A stretch of 64,000 bases of DNA. It comes from Megamerina dolium (taxonomy: Eukaryota; Arthropoda; Insecta; Diptera; Megamerinidae). The stretch lies in contig OY978525.1 in NCBI GenBank assembly GCA_963854835.1, forward strand, positions 74,438,628 to 74,502,627, read 5' to 3'. Under the pieces are notes generated by a model. It was not told where the DNA came from. It did not search any database and saw only the letters and a list, made by a program, of their open reading frames with translations. A program made the translations under genes and the position numbers. This document shows positions 47,441 to 57,760 of this stretch, piece after piece (position 1 is the stretch's first letter; every line of letters begins with the position of its first letter).

Positions 47441-47534
47441 TTTGTAGCTATTGAATAACCCAATAAAAAGAAAAAAAAAAGTTTTGAAAAATATTAATTC
47501 GTTTTCATTTTGCGTCGATTTTCCTGTGTACCAA

Positions 47535-48145
47535 TATTTATGACTAGGTAGCATCAGATCACCATCTAATTACAGCTGAAATACGTATGAGGGTTGCAAA
47601 GGCAAGACATATCGAAAAACCGAGATGCCGTTACAACGTACAAAAGTTAAAATCAGCCGACGTTAAGCAAGAATTTGTTGAGCAGATCAAAACTTGTTTG
47701 AAATAGCCGGAAGGCCATATAAACCTATTAAAACTGCTTTTACAAGTGCTGCAGAAAACATCGCAATAGCGTAAAGGACTGGATAACAGTAGTAACTTGG
47801 AGCGAGCGTAATTGCAGACCGACGACAGGCAAAAGCATTACTTATAATGCTAAAACCAGAGCTGCAAAAGTGCAGCAATACTGGGAATATGGTGGCCTGG
47901 CAATTGGGTTTCAAATGAAACCCAAAAACTCATTGCTATTGAAATACGAAAAAGTAAATGGACAAGGACATCGCAGCAGAGGACGTCCTAAAGGATCATG
48001 TTTACGTAGCCTTTGTGACGAATTTTTGGCAGTCGACGAGCGCCTCACATTATCCCAGATAAAGGCAAAAGCGAAGAATCTACAACATTGGCAATCTTTT
48101 GTTTCGGCACTATGCGCCTCTAATCGGCGTAACAGCAACTAATAG
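47535..48145 (+). mobile_element. LINE fragment: endonuclease end joined to C-terminus
   Basis: SDHHLITAEIRMRVAKARHI (47550 on; catalytic SDH) and RRYNVQKLKSADVKQEFVEQ follow the pattern of LINE EN ends. An internal deletion joins this to a C-terminal region KYEKVNGQGHRSRGRPKGSC, LSQIKAKAKNLQHWQSFVSA ending at 48142. The tail is TAATAGTAATAATAA. The RT domain is missing. Confidence 0.65.
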
Positions 48146-48149
48146 TAAT

Positions 48150-48780
48150 AATAATTTTCTTTTTGCAAAACTACATTTTCACTGCGGTTTCCTGGCTCTT
48201 CCTGCCAATTTTGTGGAGCAATACCTTGCGTATAATCTAATAATGTACTTGCAATATAATTCTGATTTGTATTGTTTTTATACTTAATTAATTGATTTAC
48301 ATGTCTTTTCCAGGTTTTATTACGTCCAATTTGTTTTACTACATATGTTTCTTAACCTATTCGCTTCACTACTGCAAATTTAGACCATAAAACCTTGCCA
48401 GGAACGGAAAAATTTTTGGCTATTATCCAGTCGCTAGTATTTAGTCTCACATTTTTGGTACCAGGATAATAATTAAATATATCCAATAGTGTTCTTAGCT
48501 GCCTGTCAAACATGAGTTGTACACTTGTACTCACATGTTCAGTGTTTTGGTAGTCTATAAAAAACATAAAGACTGCAGTTTTCAATTGTGATATATTTGT
48601 ACGACATTTATCGCTGGATTGGGGCGATTCATTAAACAGGGTTCACATCCTTTTTCCAAGCCTTGCTTTGATTTGGCCACCAGCAGTACTTCCTAGCTAT
48701 TGATTTAAAAAACTAGCTACTCTACCTCGCAGTGTTTCTGAAATCAGCATCCTGTACCCCCTCAACACATTCATCGTCTT
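48150..48780 (-). mobile_element. gypsy-2: integrase zinc domain and C-terminus
   Basis: Minus frames give ARKYCWWPNQSK and CEPCLMNRPNP (the HHCC part) at about 48690-48615, then directly FFIDYQNTEHVSTSVQLMFD, RQLRTLLDIF and KNFSVPGKVLWSKFAVVKRI (48585-48352), the integrase C-terminal region. The DDE catalytic core between them is deleted. Confidence 0.72.
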
Positions 48781-48783
48781 CTG

Positions 48784-49288
48784 TTAGTTCCAGTTTGCGC
48801 ATAAAAAAGTTTCTAATAAAGGATCAGTCATTTTTTCTGGCCGCTTTGTCCTAATGAATGCCTTTACTTTTAACAATGCTTTGTTCGACCCAGTTTCCTT
48901 TTTAACTAATTCAGCATTCATATGCATTGAATTTACTTCATTGAAAAAGTTAAGCACCACGTTATCTGATAGTTCGTTTTGATCTGCAATTGTGCTAGAT
49001 GGATTTCTCGAGAAATAATCTGTTATATTCACATTTGATTTAATGCTCTGTATCTCATACGTATAGCCTAATAACGTTAACGCAATGCACTGCAGAAACT
49101 TCATATAGAAATTCACAACCCCTAAAAATGCGTGCAGCTTTTTTAACATTTCTAGGATAATGCATATTATCAATCGCTTTTAATTTATTTGGGTTAGTAT
49201 GTAATCTGTAATTGTCAATTACGTGGTCCAAATAAGTAATTGCTTTCACAAAAAGCTCGCATTTATTAAATGTTAATTTAAACCCAGC
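48784..49288 (-). mobile_element. gypsy-2: RT end joined to RNase H end
   Basis: Positions 49249-49055 give KAITYLDHVIDNYRLHTNPN and KLKAIDNMHYPRNVKK; another frame from 49173 gives LHAFLGVVNFYMKFLQCIA and then jumps to YEIQSIKSNVNITDYFSRNP, the end of RNase H. The RNase H catalytic part is therefore deleted. The N-terminal side is interrupted by RTE-B. Confidence 0.78.
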
Positions 49289-49887
49289 GAAGCTTATACT
49301 GCTTTGCAGAATTAATTTGTGCAGTGAACATTGCGAAGAACCTCTCCCCGCCGATTAATACCGAACGGGGTTTCAGACAAGGTGATTCGTTATCATGCGG
49401 CTTCTTCAACCTTATTATGGAGAAAATAATACGAATTGCTGATCTACGACATAATGGCACTATCTTCAACAAAAATGTCATGCTGTTAGCGTCTGCCGAT
49501 GATATAAATATAATCGGCATGAACACGCAAGCAGTCAGTTCAGCATTCTCAAAGTTGGAAAGATAGTCGCGTTGGTCGCAGTCTCACGATGAACAAGGGC
49601 AAGACGAAGTACCTAGTATCAACAGAGTCTCGGCGTCTTAGACAGCACTTCACTGTTGATAACTACGCTTTTGAAGTAGTGAAGGTGTTATATTCGGAAC
49701 CCGCTGGTGGACGACGCAGAAGAGGTAGACCTAATCTCCGGTAGAAAGATCAAGTACTGGAGAACTTGTCAGTGCTGGAATTTCTAACTGGCGCCAACTA
49801 GTGAAGAAAAGAGCTGGTTGGCGAAGCATGCTACATTCGACCTAAATCGATTTTCGGTTATAATGGTCACATAAGTAAGTGAGTAAG
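49289..49887 (+). mobile_element. RTE-B LINE, 5'-truncated, with 15-bp TSD
   Basis: TAATTTAAACCCAGC occurs at 49274-49288 and 49888-49902. Inside: NTERGFRQGDSLSCGFFNLI, LLASADDINIIG (YADD changed to SADD), then an internal deletion and RRRRGRPNLR-like and GISNWRQLVKKRAGWRSML, ending in GGTCACATAAGTAAGTGAGT, the family's microsatellite tail. About 600 bp, same family as RTE-A. It sits in gypsy-2 RT. Confidence 0.9.
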
Positions 49888-49902
49888 TAATTTAAACCCA
49901 GC

Positions 49903-50310
49903 CTTATGTACTTTTTCTACGCGTTCAATACGCAATTTTTTATTAGGATCAGTAATAATAAAGTCATCTAGGAATACTACTCTGGAATTTGTTGGTAGGC
50001 CATGGATAAAACGAGTTTTGTAAAGTTTTCACCTCCATAAAGTTTACCAAAAATATCCACTATCCCCGGTAAAGGATACTTTTCAATTTTTAGCTGCGAG
50101 TTCAATGTAACTTTGAAATACTTTGAAGGTATTGCACGAAATAACACTATATTCTGATCTTGTATCGAACTCCATTTCTAATTGTGCATTTTCTACTTTT
50201 ACCCTAACCATAAATGGTCCATCAGAGTTGCTTCTAATATAAAATAAATTTACATAAGAATTATCAATGTAATTAAATTTTTCGTTGTTCTGCTTATTCG
50301 TACACATTTT
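49903..50310 (-). mobile_element. gypsy-2: protease and RT start
   Basis: Positions 50307-50083 read FMVRVKVENAQLEMEFDTRS and EYSVIS: a retropepsin with DTG changed to DTR. Then broken frames with YPLPGIVDIFGKLYGGENFT at about 50075-50015 and RVVFLDDFIITDPNKKLRIE at about 49985-49925; in the latter the catalytic YXDD is FLDD. Part of RT between them is deleted. Confidence 0.75.
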
Positions 50311-51020
50311 TTTTAATGAGCTCCACTATTACATTTATAGCATTTATAATTCTTAAACTGACACGTACTACTCGTGTGATTACCATACCCGCACACTGAA
50401 CATCTTTGCTTATGCTGCTTTTTCTTTCCGCTATTTCGCCTGTTGTTGTTGTTGTTCCCATGTATTTAAAGCAAGTCTTCTTCGGTTTCGTTTTTAACCT
50501 CACTTTTCGTGTACTCCTGTTGTATGTATTCTACCGCATTTGCGATTTCAATCGTAGTAGTTTGTAGTTTGCACGTACTAACATTTTCCAGAAATATTTT
50601 GTCCATCACAAACTTATCAGGCATTGCTTCATCCAGGAAACTACCAATATTGCAAGTGATAACCAAAGCTTTCACCATCACTGTCCGTTCGCTGACACTC
50701 TCCGTGGCTTCCTTACTTGAGCTATAAAATTTAAGTCTTTCGGCGAAGTCCGATGACGGAGGTTTATAATGTTTGCTGAGGACTTCCAAACACATATTAG
50801 CAGATGACTCCTCTGGCTGCAGTGGATTGAGCAGGTTCTGTAGGTGAATATATGATTTCTCCGACAGTGCCATCAGCAAAATCGCCTTTTTCTTTTTTGT
50901 TTCGGTTATTTCATTTCCCAGGAAAAGTTGCTGAAGTTGTATCCTAAAATCGTCCCATTAGTTTTCAGCATGAACAAATTTTGGCACGCTTGTTGTCTTA
51001 CGCTGAATAGTCCATATGTT
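50311..51020 (-). mobile_element. gypsy-2: gag
   Basis: From about 51000: WDDFRIQLQQLFLGNEITET, then the 137-codon frame 50879-50466 (LMALSEKSYIHLQNLL, CLEVLSKHYKPPSSDFAERL, FYSSSKEATESVSERTVMVK, IGSFLDEAMPDKFVMDKI), a typical Ty3/gypsy capsid region, then RCSVCGYGNHTSSTCQFKNY at about 50400-50340, a zinc knuckle followed by a second CYKC. One stop and one frameshift near 50480. Confidence 0.8.
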
Positions 51021-52050
51021 AATGCGTTTTAAGCTTTTTTTTAATTTTCGCGTCTTTGTATGTTAGCTCCATAATAGTCACATAATTTCCGATCACGATA
51101 TTAATCCAAGTGTAAATTGTGATTGCTTTAGGCAAAAAACGGTTAAAGTTACAATGGTTTATATTTAAAAGAAATGCAGGTTTTTGTATGCGAGCTACCA
51201 TACACAGTCGGGTTAACTTGTGCATTTCTTGTATAATACAAATTCACAACTTAAAAATGGTTGTTCTAAGCTGAATAGTTTGTAAGTTATGGTGGTTAAA
51301 AACTTTAGTTTAATATCCTAGTAGTCCTATCCTAGTATATCCTAGTAGTCCTATCCTATCCTATTGTAGTTTAACTACAATATTAATCTAAGTGTCAAAC
51401 ATGGTTTTCGTAGGCAGAAGATGGACGAATTATCAGCGGTTTAAATTTAAAAGAAATTCAGGCACTTTGTATGGGAGCTACTATAGCAAGTAGTCGTGGC
51501 AAGCCTGTTTCTGGCAAGAGTATGGAGCAATTGTTGTCCCAGATGGTATATTAAGTAAGTTATACCAAGTTAAAGATTTTGAAAATTCCGAGGCTAGTCG
51601 GTTTGAAGCCTTGGAATGGGCGTGGCAGTTGACCGATCAAGGCCAATATCAATCTCCTCCATACCCATGGATTATAGGTTACTTTTGCCCAATTTCGTCA
51701 AAATAGCTCAAGTTTTTGTGCGAACAAGCCAGGTGACAGACAGATGGACGGACGGATGAACGCACATCGTTAAATCGAAAATATAACCGACGATGATTAC
51801 GAATATATATTTTTTTCTGTATCTCCGGAGATTCCTTCAAGTGGTTACAATCATCTGACCGAAATGAGTACACCTTGCATATACTTATGGAGGCTATAAA
51901 AACTCAATAATAATTTTAACGTTTTAATATTTTATAAGAGTAAATGAAAAAGAGGGAAGAAGAAAATAAAGTTAAACAATTATGCGGATTAATGGAATAA
52001 TACGGAAATATAGGTAGAAGAAAAAAGAATTGAAAAATTCATCTCGGTCA
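51021..52050. repeat. Non-coding dispersed-type repeat, partly duplicated
   Basis: Two diverged direct copies of about 110 bp (51100-51210 and 51385-51490) share AATTT/TATTTAAAAGAAAT, CAGG and GCGAGCTAC/GGGAGCTAC. A short tandem region ATCCTAGTAGTCCT lies at 51315-51360. The block 51710-51900 (GACAGACAGATGGACGGACG; CTCCGGAGATTCCTTCAAGT) resembles a widespread fly repeat with GGACAGACGGACA runs. No coding sense. Confidence 0.45.
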
Positions 52051-52053
52051 AAA

Positions 52054-52690
52054 AATGGATTCAATTCGTGAACATTTTCGAGCTATGGTTTTTTACGATT
52101 TTCGAAGTGAATTGTCTCAGCAACAGCTATTCGATCGTCTACATGCGATGGAGCACCAACGCCCCAGACAATTTATAACTGGTTTAACAAATTCAAGCGA
52201 GTGGCCGTTCGCTTCAGGACGAATTTCGTGAAGGCATCCTTAGGTATTAGTTCCACCGCCGTGCATTCTATATTACATAAGCACTTAGCTGTCAGACAGA
52301 TTTGTTCTCTTTGGATCCAGCATAATTTAACAATCGCTCAAAAAAAGGCTCGTGTCGATTGGTGCAAAGAAATTATGAAAAAATTAGATCGCGGTACTTC
52401 GAAAGACGTTTATAAGGTGACAGGTAACGAATCATGGATATATGCGTATGAATCCGAAATAATACAGGAATCGACCGGGTGGGTCTTCCCAGACGAGCCA
52501 AACCCAACCGAAACCATATTATAAAGGTGTCTCAGTCGGAGTGGCAAAAGTGCTTCGAAAATTGGTTTGTGTGCACGCAAAATTATATATGTAAACCTTC
52601 ATGGATACCTTAAAAAACAATAAAACCATTTTTGATAATATCAAAATGCATTTTCATACTTTTTAAATAAAATATAAATAACAACCCTCG
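52054..52690 (+). mobile_element. mariner-E with catalytic domain deleted
   Basis: N-terminal start MDSIREHFRAMVFYDFRSEL, a degenerate HTH, then from 52201 the frame ASLGISSTAVHSILHKHLAV, NLTIAQKKARVDWCKEIMKK, VTGNESWIYAYES (first Asp changed to Asn) and FPDEPNPTETIL. It jumps straight to SEWQKCFENWF, so the second and third catalytic residues are gone. The right end AAATATAAATAACAACCCTC matches the terminal repeat of mariner at 2822. Same subfamily as the 1.4-2.8 kb copy. Confidence 0.82.
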
Positions 52691-52877
52691 TACGAGTAGG
52701 CTCTGGGAATTAATATTTTATTTAAGCGACGAATTAAAAAAAAAACGGTTTATAATTATAACAGTTGTATATGAAATATTTAAAAGCGAGTATTCTCAGG
52801 AAAATATAAGCAAAACTGTTTTCTACAATAACCGGCCTAAGCATATTTAATTGTCAACGGAAATGCCCCACAACATA
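52691..52877. other. Short spacer
   Basis: AT-rich sequence between mariner-E and the Tc1 element; nothing recognised. Confidence 0.4.
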
Positions 52878-54527
52878 CAGTGGCTCCCAGCTTATTTCGT
52901 ACAGTGACAGTTTAAAAATTGCTGCAGTCGTAATTCCTAATATAGCAAAAATTTGAACAAAATATAAATGCCATTTTTGAAAGGAAGGTTTGTTTTTTAT
53001 TTTCCAAAATTTACTTTTTCAAAATTTTAGTGTTTGACACTATAAAAAAATAAAATAAGAAAAAAATAGGAAAATTCATGTCACAGCTTATTTCGTACAG
53101 TCTCTTTAAGTTCAAACTAAAAACAAAGTAAGTTGATTTTAATATTTAGTATGACATCCCTTAGCGTTAATGACAGCCTGGAGTCTACTTGGCATTGAAT
53201 CCACCAATTTTTGAGTGATGTCTGGTGTGATTTTTTTCCATTCCTCCATCAGTACCTTCTTTAGGTCTTGCTTATTAGAAATCTTGTGTGTTCTTATTTT
53301 ATTGTCCAAAATAGACTAAAGATTTTCAATCACATTCATGTCAGGTGACTGTGGTGGTGGAGACATCAAGTGTGAGCAGTTCAAATAAGCCAAGATTGCA
53401 CAATCCCAGATTTATGTTTTAGGTCATTATCTTGGTAATACCGAAATTCTTCCCGCAAACCCAGTTTGTCTGCACTTTGAAGTAAATTGTTTTTCAGAAT
53501 CTCGAGGTACTTCATTTTGTCCATTGTTCCCTCAATAAAAACCAATTCACCTACTCCGGCTGCTGACATACAGGCCCAAACCATCACGCTACCGCCACCA
53601 TGCTTCACTGTGGGCTTAAGGTTCTCCTTGTTTAGCTCGGTATTAGCTTTACGCCAAACATATGACATTCCGTCCGAGCCAAAAATATTAAACTTAGACT
53701 CATCCGCGAAAATAACGGTATTCCAGAACGCAGGAGTATTAATAATATGCTCTTTGGCGAAGTCAAGTCGGCGTTGTATATTCATTTTCGAAATGAATGG
53801 TTTCTTTCGGGCTACTCGACCGTTCAAGTCATGATTGCGCAGCACACGTCGGACAGTTTCAGCACTGGATGATTTTCCTATTTCACGCTGAACCTCTGCA
53901 GCCAACTTCGGAGCGGATACTTTGGATTTTTCTTAATTTTTCGTACAATATAACGCTCGTCTGATGCGTTGAAAATCTTATTAGGTGCTTCTCTGCCCTT
54001 GTTCTCCAACCGATTTTCGCGAACGAAGCGTTGAATGATGTATTGGACAGTTGAGGCACTTAAATTTGTCATTTCAGCAATTTTTCGCACACTCTGACCT
54101 TTCCTAAAATGGTTAATTACCAGTTTACGCTGTTCCATCGTTGTACGATGACCCATAAAGCTAAATGTTTAATTTACAGCACTTTAACTATTTAAAATAA
54201 TAATAATAAAAATTGTTATAATAGTTAAAAAGGTCCAAAAACTCATACAATTCAAAAAAACTTTGTAACTGCGCGGCAGAATGAAACTTACTTACATTGA
54301 AGTTTGTGTACGAAATAAGATGTGAGCTGAAAATCAGCTGATCAATAGTTTTTCTCTCTTGCATAACAAAAAGAAAAATTTTTGGGGTTCCCCGTTTTCT
54401 TATTAGGTTTACTAAACACATACACAGACATCTACATTCAAAACTTATCGATAAGTTTTTTAGTTTCGATGTTACAGCCATGTACATAAAAATATATACA
54501 CTGTACGAAATAAGCTGTGAGCCACTG
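52878..54527 (-). mobile_element. Tc1-type (DD34E) transposon with IR/DR ends
   Basis: Outer ends CAGTGGCTCCCAGCTTATTT (52878 on) and the inverse of CAGTGGCTCACAGCTTATTT (ending 54527), TA on each side (52876-52877, 54528-54529). The core CAGCTTATTTCGTACAGT is repeated about 200 bp inward on the left (53086) and as TACGAAATAAGATGTGAGC on the right (54300). This is the inverted-repeat/direct-repeat layout known from Minos-, S- and Paris-like elements. Total 1650 bp, close to full length. It carries one transposase gene (next entry). Confidence 0.9.
53137..54156 (-). pseudogene. Tc1 transposase gene with few lesions
   Basis: Start at 54156 (MGHRTTMEQRKLVINHF). The paired-like HTH domain (SVRKIAEMTNLSASTVQYII) reaches about 53890, where a one-base loss shifts the frame. 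From 53905: AAEVQREIGKSSSAETVRRV, VIFADESKFNIFGSDGMSYV (first Asp), GGGSVMVWACMSAAGVGELV, YYQDNDLKHKS (second Asp). A second frameshift follows at about 53380. The last part reads PQSPDMNVIENL (Glu of DD34E) with TAG for the next Trp, and ends INAKGCHTKY at 53140. Three lesions in ~340 codons; all catalytic residues remain. Family name unknown. Confidence 0.87.
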
Positions 54528-54529
54528 TA

Positions 54530-55690
54530 TGTGTATGTAAATACCACGCAAATCTTGGTTTTCTATTGGAAACTTCTGAAGAATTGATGCTTTAGTTTAT
54601 TTTAGTTTATTTATTTTGAAATTAAAAAGTTCTTCTCTAAGGTGGGTTTATTACGAAACTTCACTCTTTCATCACTAGCAAATGAATAATAAGAAATATA
54701 AGAAAATATAATATAAGAAAAACCAATTCGCTTTGAAATTGGATGAGCCCCTAAAAATCACATTTAGTTCCCCTAATTCTACCACCCTAATAAATAGCTT
54801 TTCCACACTAAAATTTAAGCCCTTTAAAAATTATAAATCTTTCCCTTTTGAGGTGTGAAGCTAACTCTAAAACTAATGGACTAATATGAAATTTTAATTA
54901 AGATTAATATCGTATTTGTCGAGATTTTGAATGTAGTTTCTATAGAAGGTTCTAATGTTTTTAACATACTTCAATTCTCAAGTATGCTATTGAAATGCAC
55001 TTAAAAAAGACTGAAAATTTGTATTGTCTGTTATAACAAATTCCAATTAGGTTGTGCGAAAACAACGTTATGATATTATTAGAGCTGCGAGAGATGATCC
55101 ACTTGAAAAACCTCTTGAATTTCATAAGCATAAGCTAAGTGTAATTAGTTTTAATTGTGATACTTACACGACGATGATAAGTTGAGGCAAATTTATTCTC
55201 AGTTCTAATTTCAGTTCTCAACTATAAGATTATATCAATCCCAGGTAAACAATATGCAGGAGGAGCTGTAACATATCATATATTTTATAATGTTTATAGA
55301 TTTTCTTTGTCATTTACAAAATACCGTACGTTGTGTACGATTTGTGAGTGACTCAGTCTGCGTTATTACCGATGCCAAACTAGAAAGCCGAGACTGTTAC
55401 AAACAACACCAATCTCGTCAAGATTTAGTGAAACAAAAGCATATTTAATTGCTTATTTCAAATCACATTACATTACATGGACAGGGACGACCAATTAGGA
55501 CAATATGACATATGATTAACCTTCCATCAATGTGTCCTCTAACCAAGTTTCTAGCAGATAAACGATCGGACATAGAGGCGGTTTTAGTGAGTTAGCGGTT
55601 GGTAGTTCACTCTACTTTAAGGCTCTCAATGCTTTCCCCTCTTTAAAAATATACTACTTTTTATGGGGCGATATTAACCCTTAATGAAAA
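54530..55690. other. AT-rich stretch with no recognised feature
   Basis: No open frame of note and no terminal repeats seen. Possibly old LOA sequence near 55500-55690, but not readable. Confidence 0.4.
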
Positions 55691-55699
55691 TTTAATTTC

Positions 55700-55989
55700 G
55701 TTATTAGTCTTTTATTTTTAGATTTAGCTTTGAAAGGAAAAGTTATATGCTGCTCATTGGGCACTGGAGACTCAATTATCATATGAAGAAAATAGGTGTG
55801 GTAGAAAACGATACCTGTCGACTCTGTCATGAGGAGCAGGAAACATGGGCACATATTCTATGCAATTGCCCAACGGTGGCAAGACGTAGACTTGGTTACC
55901 TAGGTAATGGAATCTTGACACCAAACCACATAGGTACAATCAAGCCCACAGCAATTATCAGATTTATAAATAGTCTAGCATTGTTTTAG
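55700..55989 (+). mobile_element. LOA/R1-type LINE ORF2 C-terminal zinc finger
   Basis: An 80-codon frame reads LIGHWRLNYHMKKIGVVEND, CRLCHEEQETWAHILCNCPT, RRLGYLGNG. The C-x2-C...H...C pattern after G-H-x-x-L is the C-terminal Cys/His motif of LOA and R1 LINEs, thought to bind nucleic acid. Only the 3' end is present. Confidence 0.75.
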
Positions 55990-56226
55990 TTGGGCAATAG
56001 GCGCACAAAATATCTTCGCACTGCATTGCCTGAATAAGTAATATATGTTTTTAATGTTATGATGGAATAAGTAATATAGGGTTTTAATGTTATGATGGAA
56101 ACTTTTTTGATTAGGGAGTAGAATTAGGGGAACTGAATATGATTTCTTAAGAGCTCGTTTTATTTCAAAGCAAATACACGACAATTATAGCCCTCGCTAA
56201 GATTTTTTAACGAGCTATTACCTTTA

Positions 56227-56596
56227 CCTGTGGGTGCCGTAGCTCAGTGGTTAGTGTGTTCGCCTTCTGATCTGTAGGTCGTGGTTCAATACCCGGCTGA
56301 TGCATAACAAATTTAATATCGAAAAGATTTTTCTTTCGAACGGTACCCACCTGTCGGCAAGCAATTGGCAATTCTTCCGACAGTAACAACTTGCCATGAA
56401 AAAGCTTCTAAAAAAGAACTCTGTGACAAAATTCAGAAAAAGTGATGTCACAAGTGTTCTGCCGTTCGGAACCGGCTAAAATAAGTAGGTCCATTCTAAT
56501 ACTGTCCAAAAATTTAAGACGCACAACAGTAATGGAAGAGAAGCTCGGCCAATGAGCCCTTTGGGGCTTTAAGTGCCACATATTTATTTATTTTTT
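56227..56596 (+). mobile_element. tRNA-derived SINE, copy 7, best copy, 11-bp TSD
   Basis: Full-length, ~370 bp. Head GGTGCCGTAGCTCAGTGG with B box GTGGTTCAATACC (one base off), body with a CTGTCGG...CCGACAG stem, GGAACCGGC block, AGCCC-TTTG-GGGCT hairpin, then TATTTATTTA tail. TATTACCTTTA at 56216-56226 and 56597-56607 is the target duplication. Good reference for the family. Confidence 0.9.
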
Positions 56597-56847
56597 TATT
56601 ACCTTTAACAATCGGATAACTAACAGCTGGGCTATGATAAAACCTCCATTTTGGCGGTTACAAAAGGGTTATGAAAAACATTTTTTTTTGTTTCGAAAGT
56701 ATTTCAACATAATCTTTCAAACTAGGGGTGAAATTTTGAAACTTACTTTCATTTTCATTTTTAGTTTAATGTGCATGCTTCCTTCTGTGTGTCATAAATA
56801 TTATCAGTATGAAGTTGCTGGCAAGTACATATTAACTCAGTATAATA

Positions 56848-57760
56848 GAAAAAGTACCATAGCTCAGTGACTAGTGTGTTGGCCTTTTGATCTATAGGTC
56901 GTGGGTTCAAACCCCGTCTGAAGCATAACAAATTCAATATCGAAAAGATTTTTCTTTCGAGCGGTACCCATCTGTAGGCAAGCAATTGGCAATTCTTCCG
57001 GTAGTAATGCTTTGTTATGGAAAAGCTTCTAAAAGATTTCTGTGATAAAGCTCAGAAGAAAAAGTGATGCGCAAGAGTTCTCCCGTTCGGAACCGGCTAA
57101 AATAAGTAGGTCCCTTCATATACAGGGTGATTTTTTAGTAACTTTCCTTTTGGCAACACTGTTTTTGGCAGCTCAGCTGTTTTCGTGTAACATGTTACTG
57201 TCAAACATGTTCAATTTGGTCTATAATTTAACCACGAGTAGACTTACAAACGAACAACGCTTGGAGGCAATTGAATTTTATTATCAAAATTCATGCTCAG
57301 TTCATCATGGTCAGCTTAAGCGACCTTCTGAGGCGGCTATTCGGAATCTTATGACTAAACTTCGCACCAAATTTACATTATTAGACATTAAACCACCAAC
57401 ACTCATACGTAGAGTGCGGACAGAGGAAAATATCGCAGCTGCATCCGCCAGTGTTGTTGATGACCATGAATTATTGATTTATTCGTGAGATACCGGCCGA
57501 TATCTTGGAGAGAGTATGCCAAAATTGGAGCTAGCGTATGAACCATTTGAGGTGCAGCCGCAGTCAACATTTACATGAAATCATGTTTAAACATTGAATT
57601 ATATTTTATAGATCGTTCTATCGACCCAAATAAAGATTTCATACATTTCTATAAATTTTATGTGTTTTTGTTTTTAATTAAATCCGAACGCTCTTAAAAA
57701 ATCACCCTGTACTATCCAAAATTTAACACGCATAACAGTAACGGCCAAAGAGAAAGATGA
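56848..57760 (+). mobile_element. tRNA-derived SINE, copy 8, split by a MITE
   Basis: Head at 56855 (ACCATAGCTCAGTGACTAG; GTGGGTTCAAACCCCG), body to 57122 (AAATAAGTAGGTCCCTTCAT), then the DD41D MITE, then from 57712 CTATCCAAAATTTAACACGC, AACAGTAACGGCC, after which the copy is truncated before the hairpin. Only 250 bp from copy 7. Confidence 0.85.
57123..57709 (+). mobile_element. DD41D MITE (family A), copy 2, in SINE copy 8
   Basis: CAGGGTGATTTTTTAGTAAC at the left, TAAAAAATCACCCTG at the right, TA at 57121-57122 and 57710-57711. Relic frame: RLTNEQRLEAIEFYYQNSCS, LRTKFTLLDIKPPTLIRRVR, EENIAAASASVVDDHEL, then a jump to the last residues (LHEIMFKH-like). The start codon is lost (ACG). Same internal deletion as the copy at 34200. 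587 bp. Confidence 0.9.
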
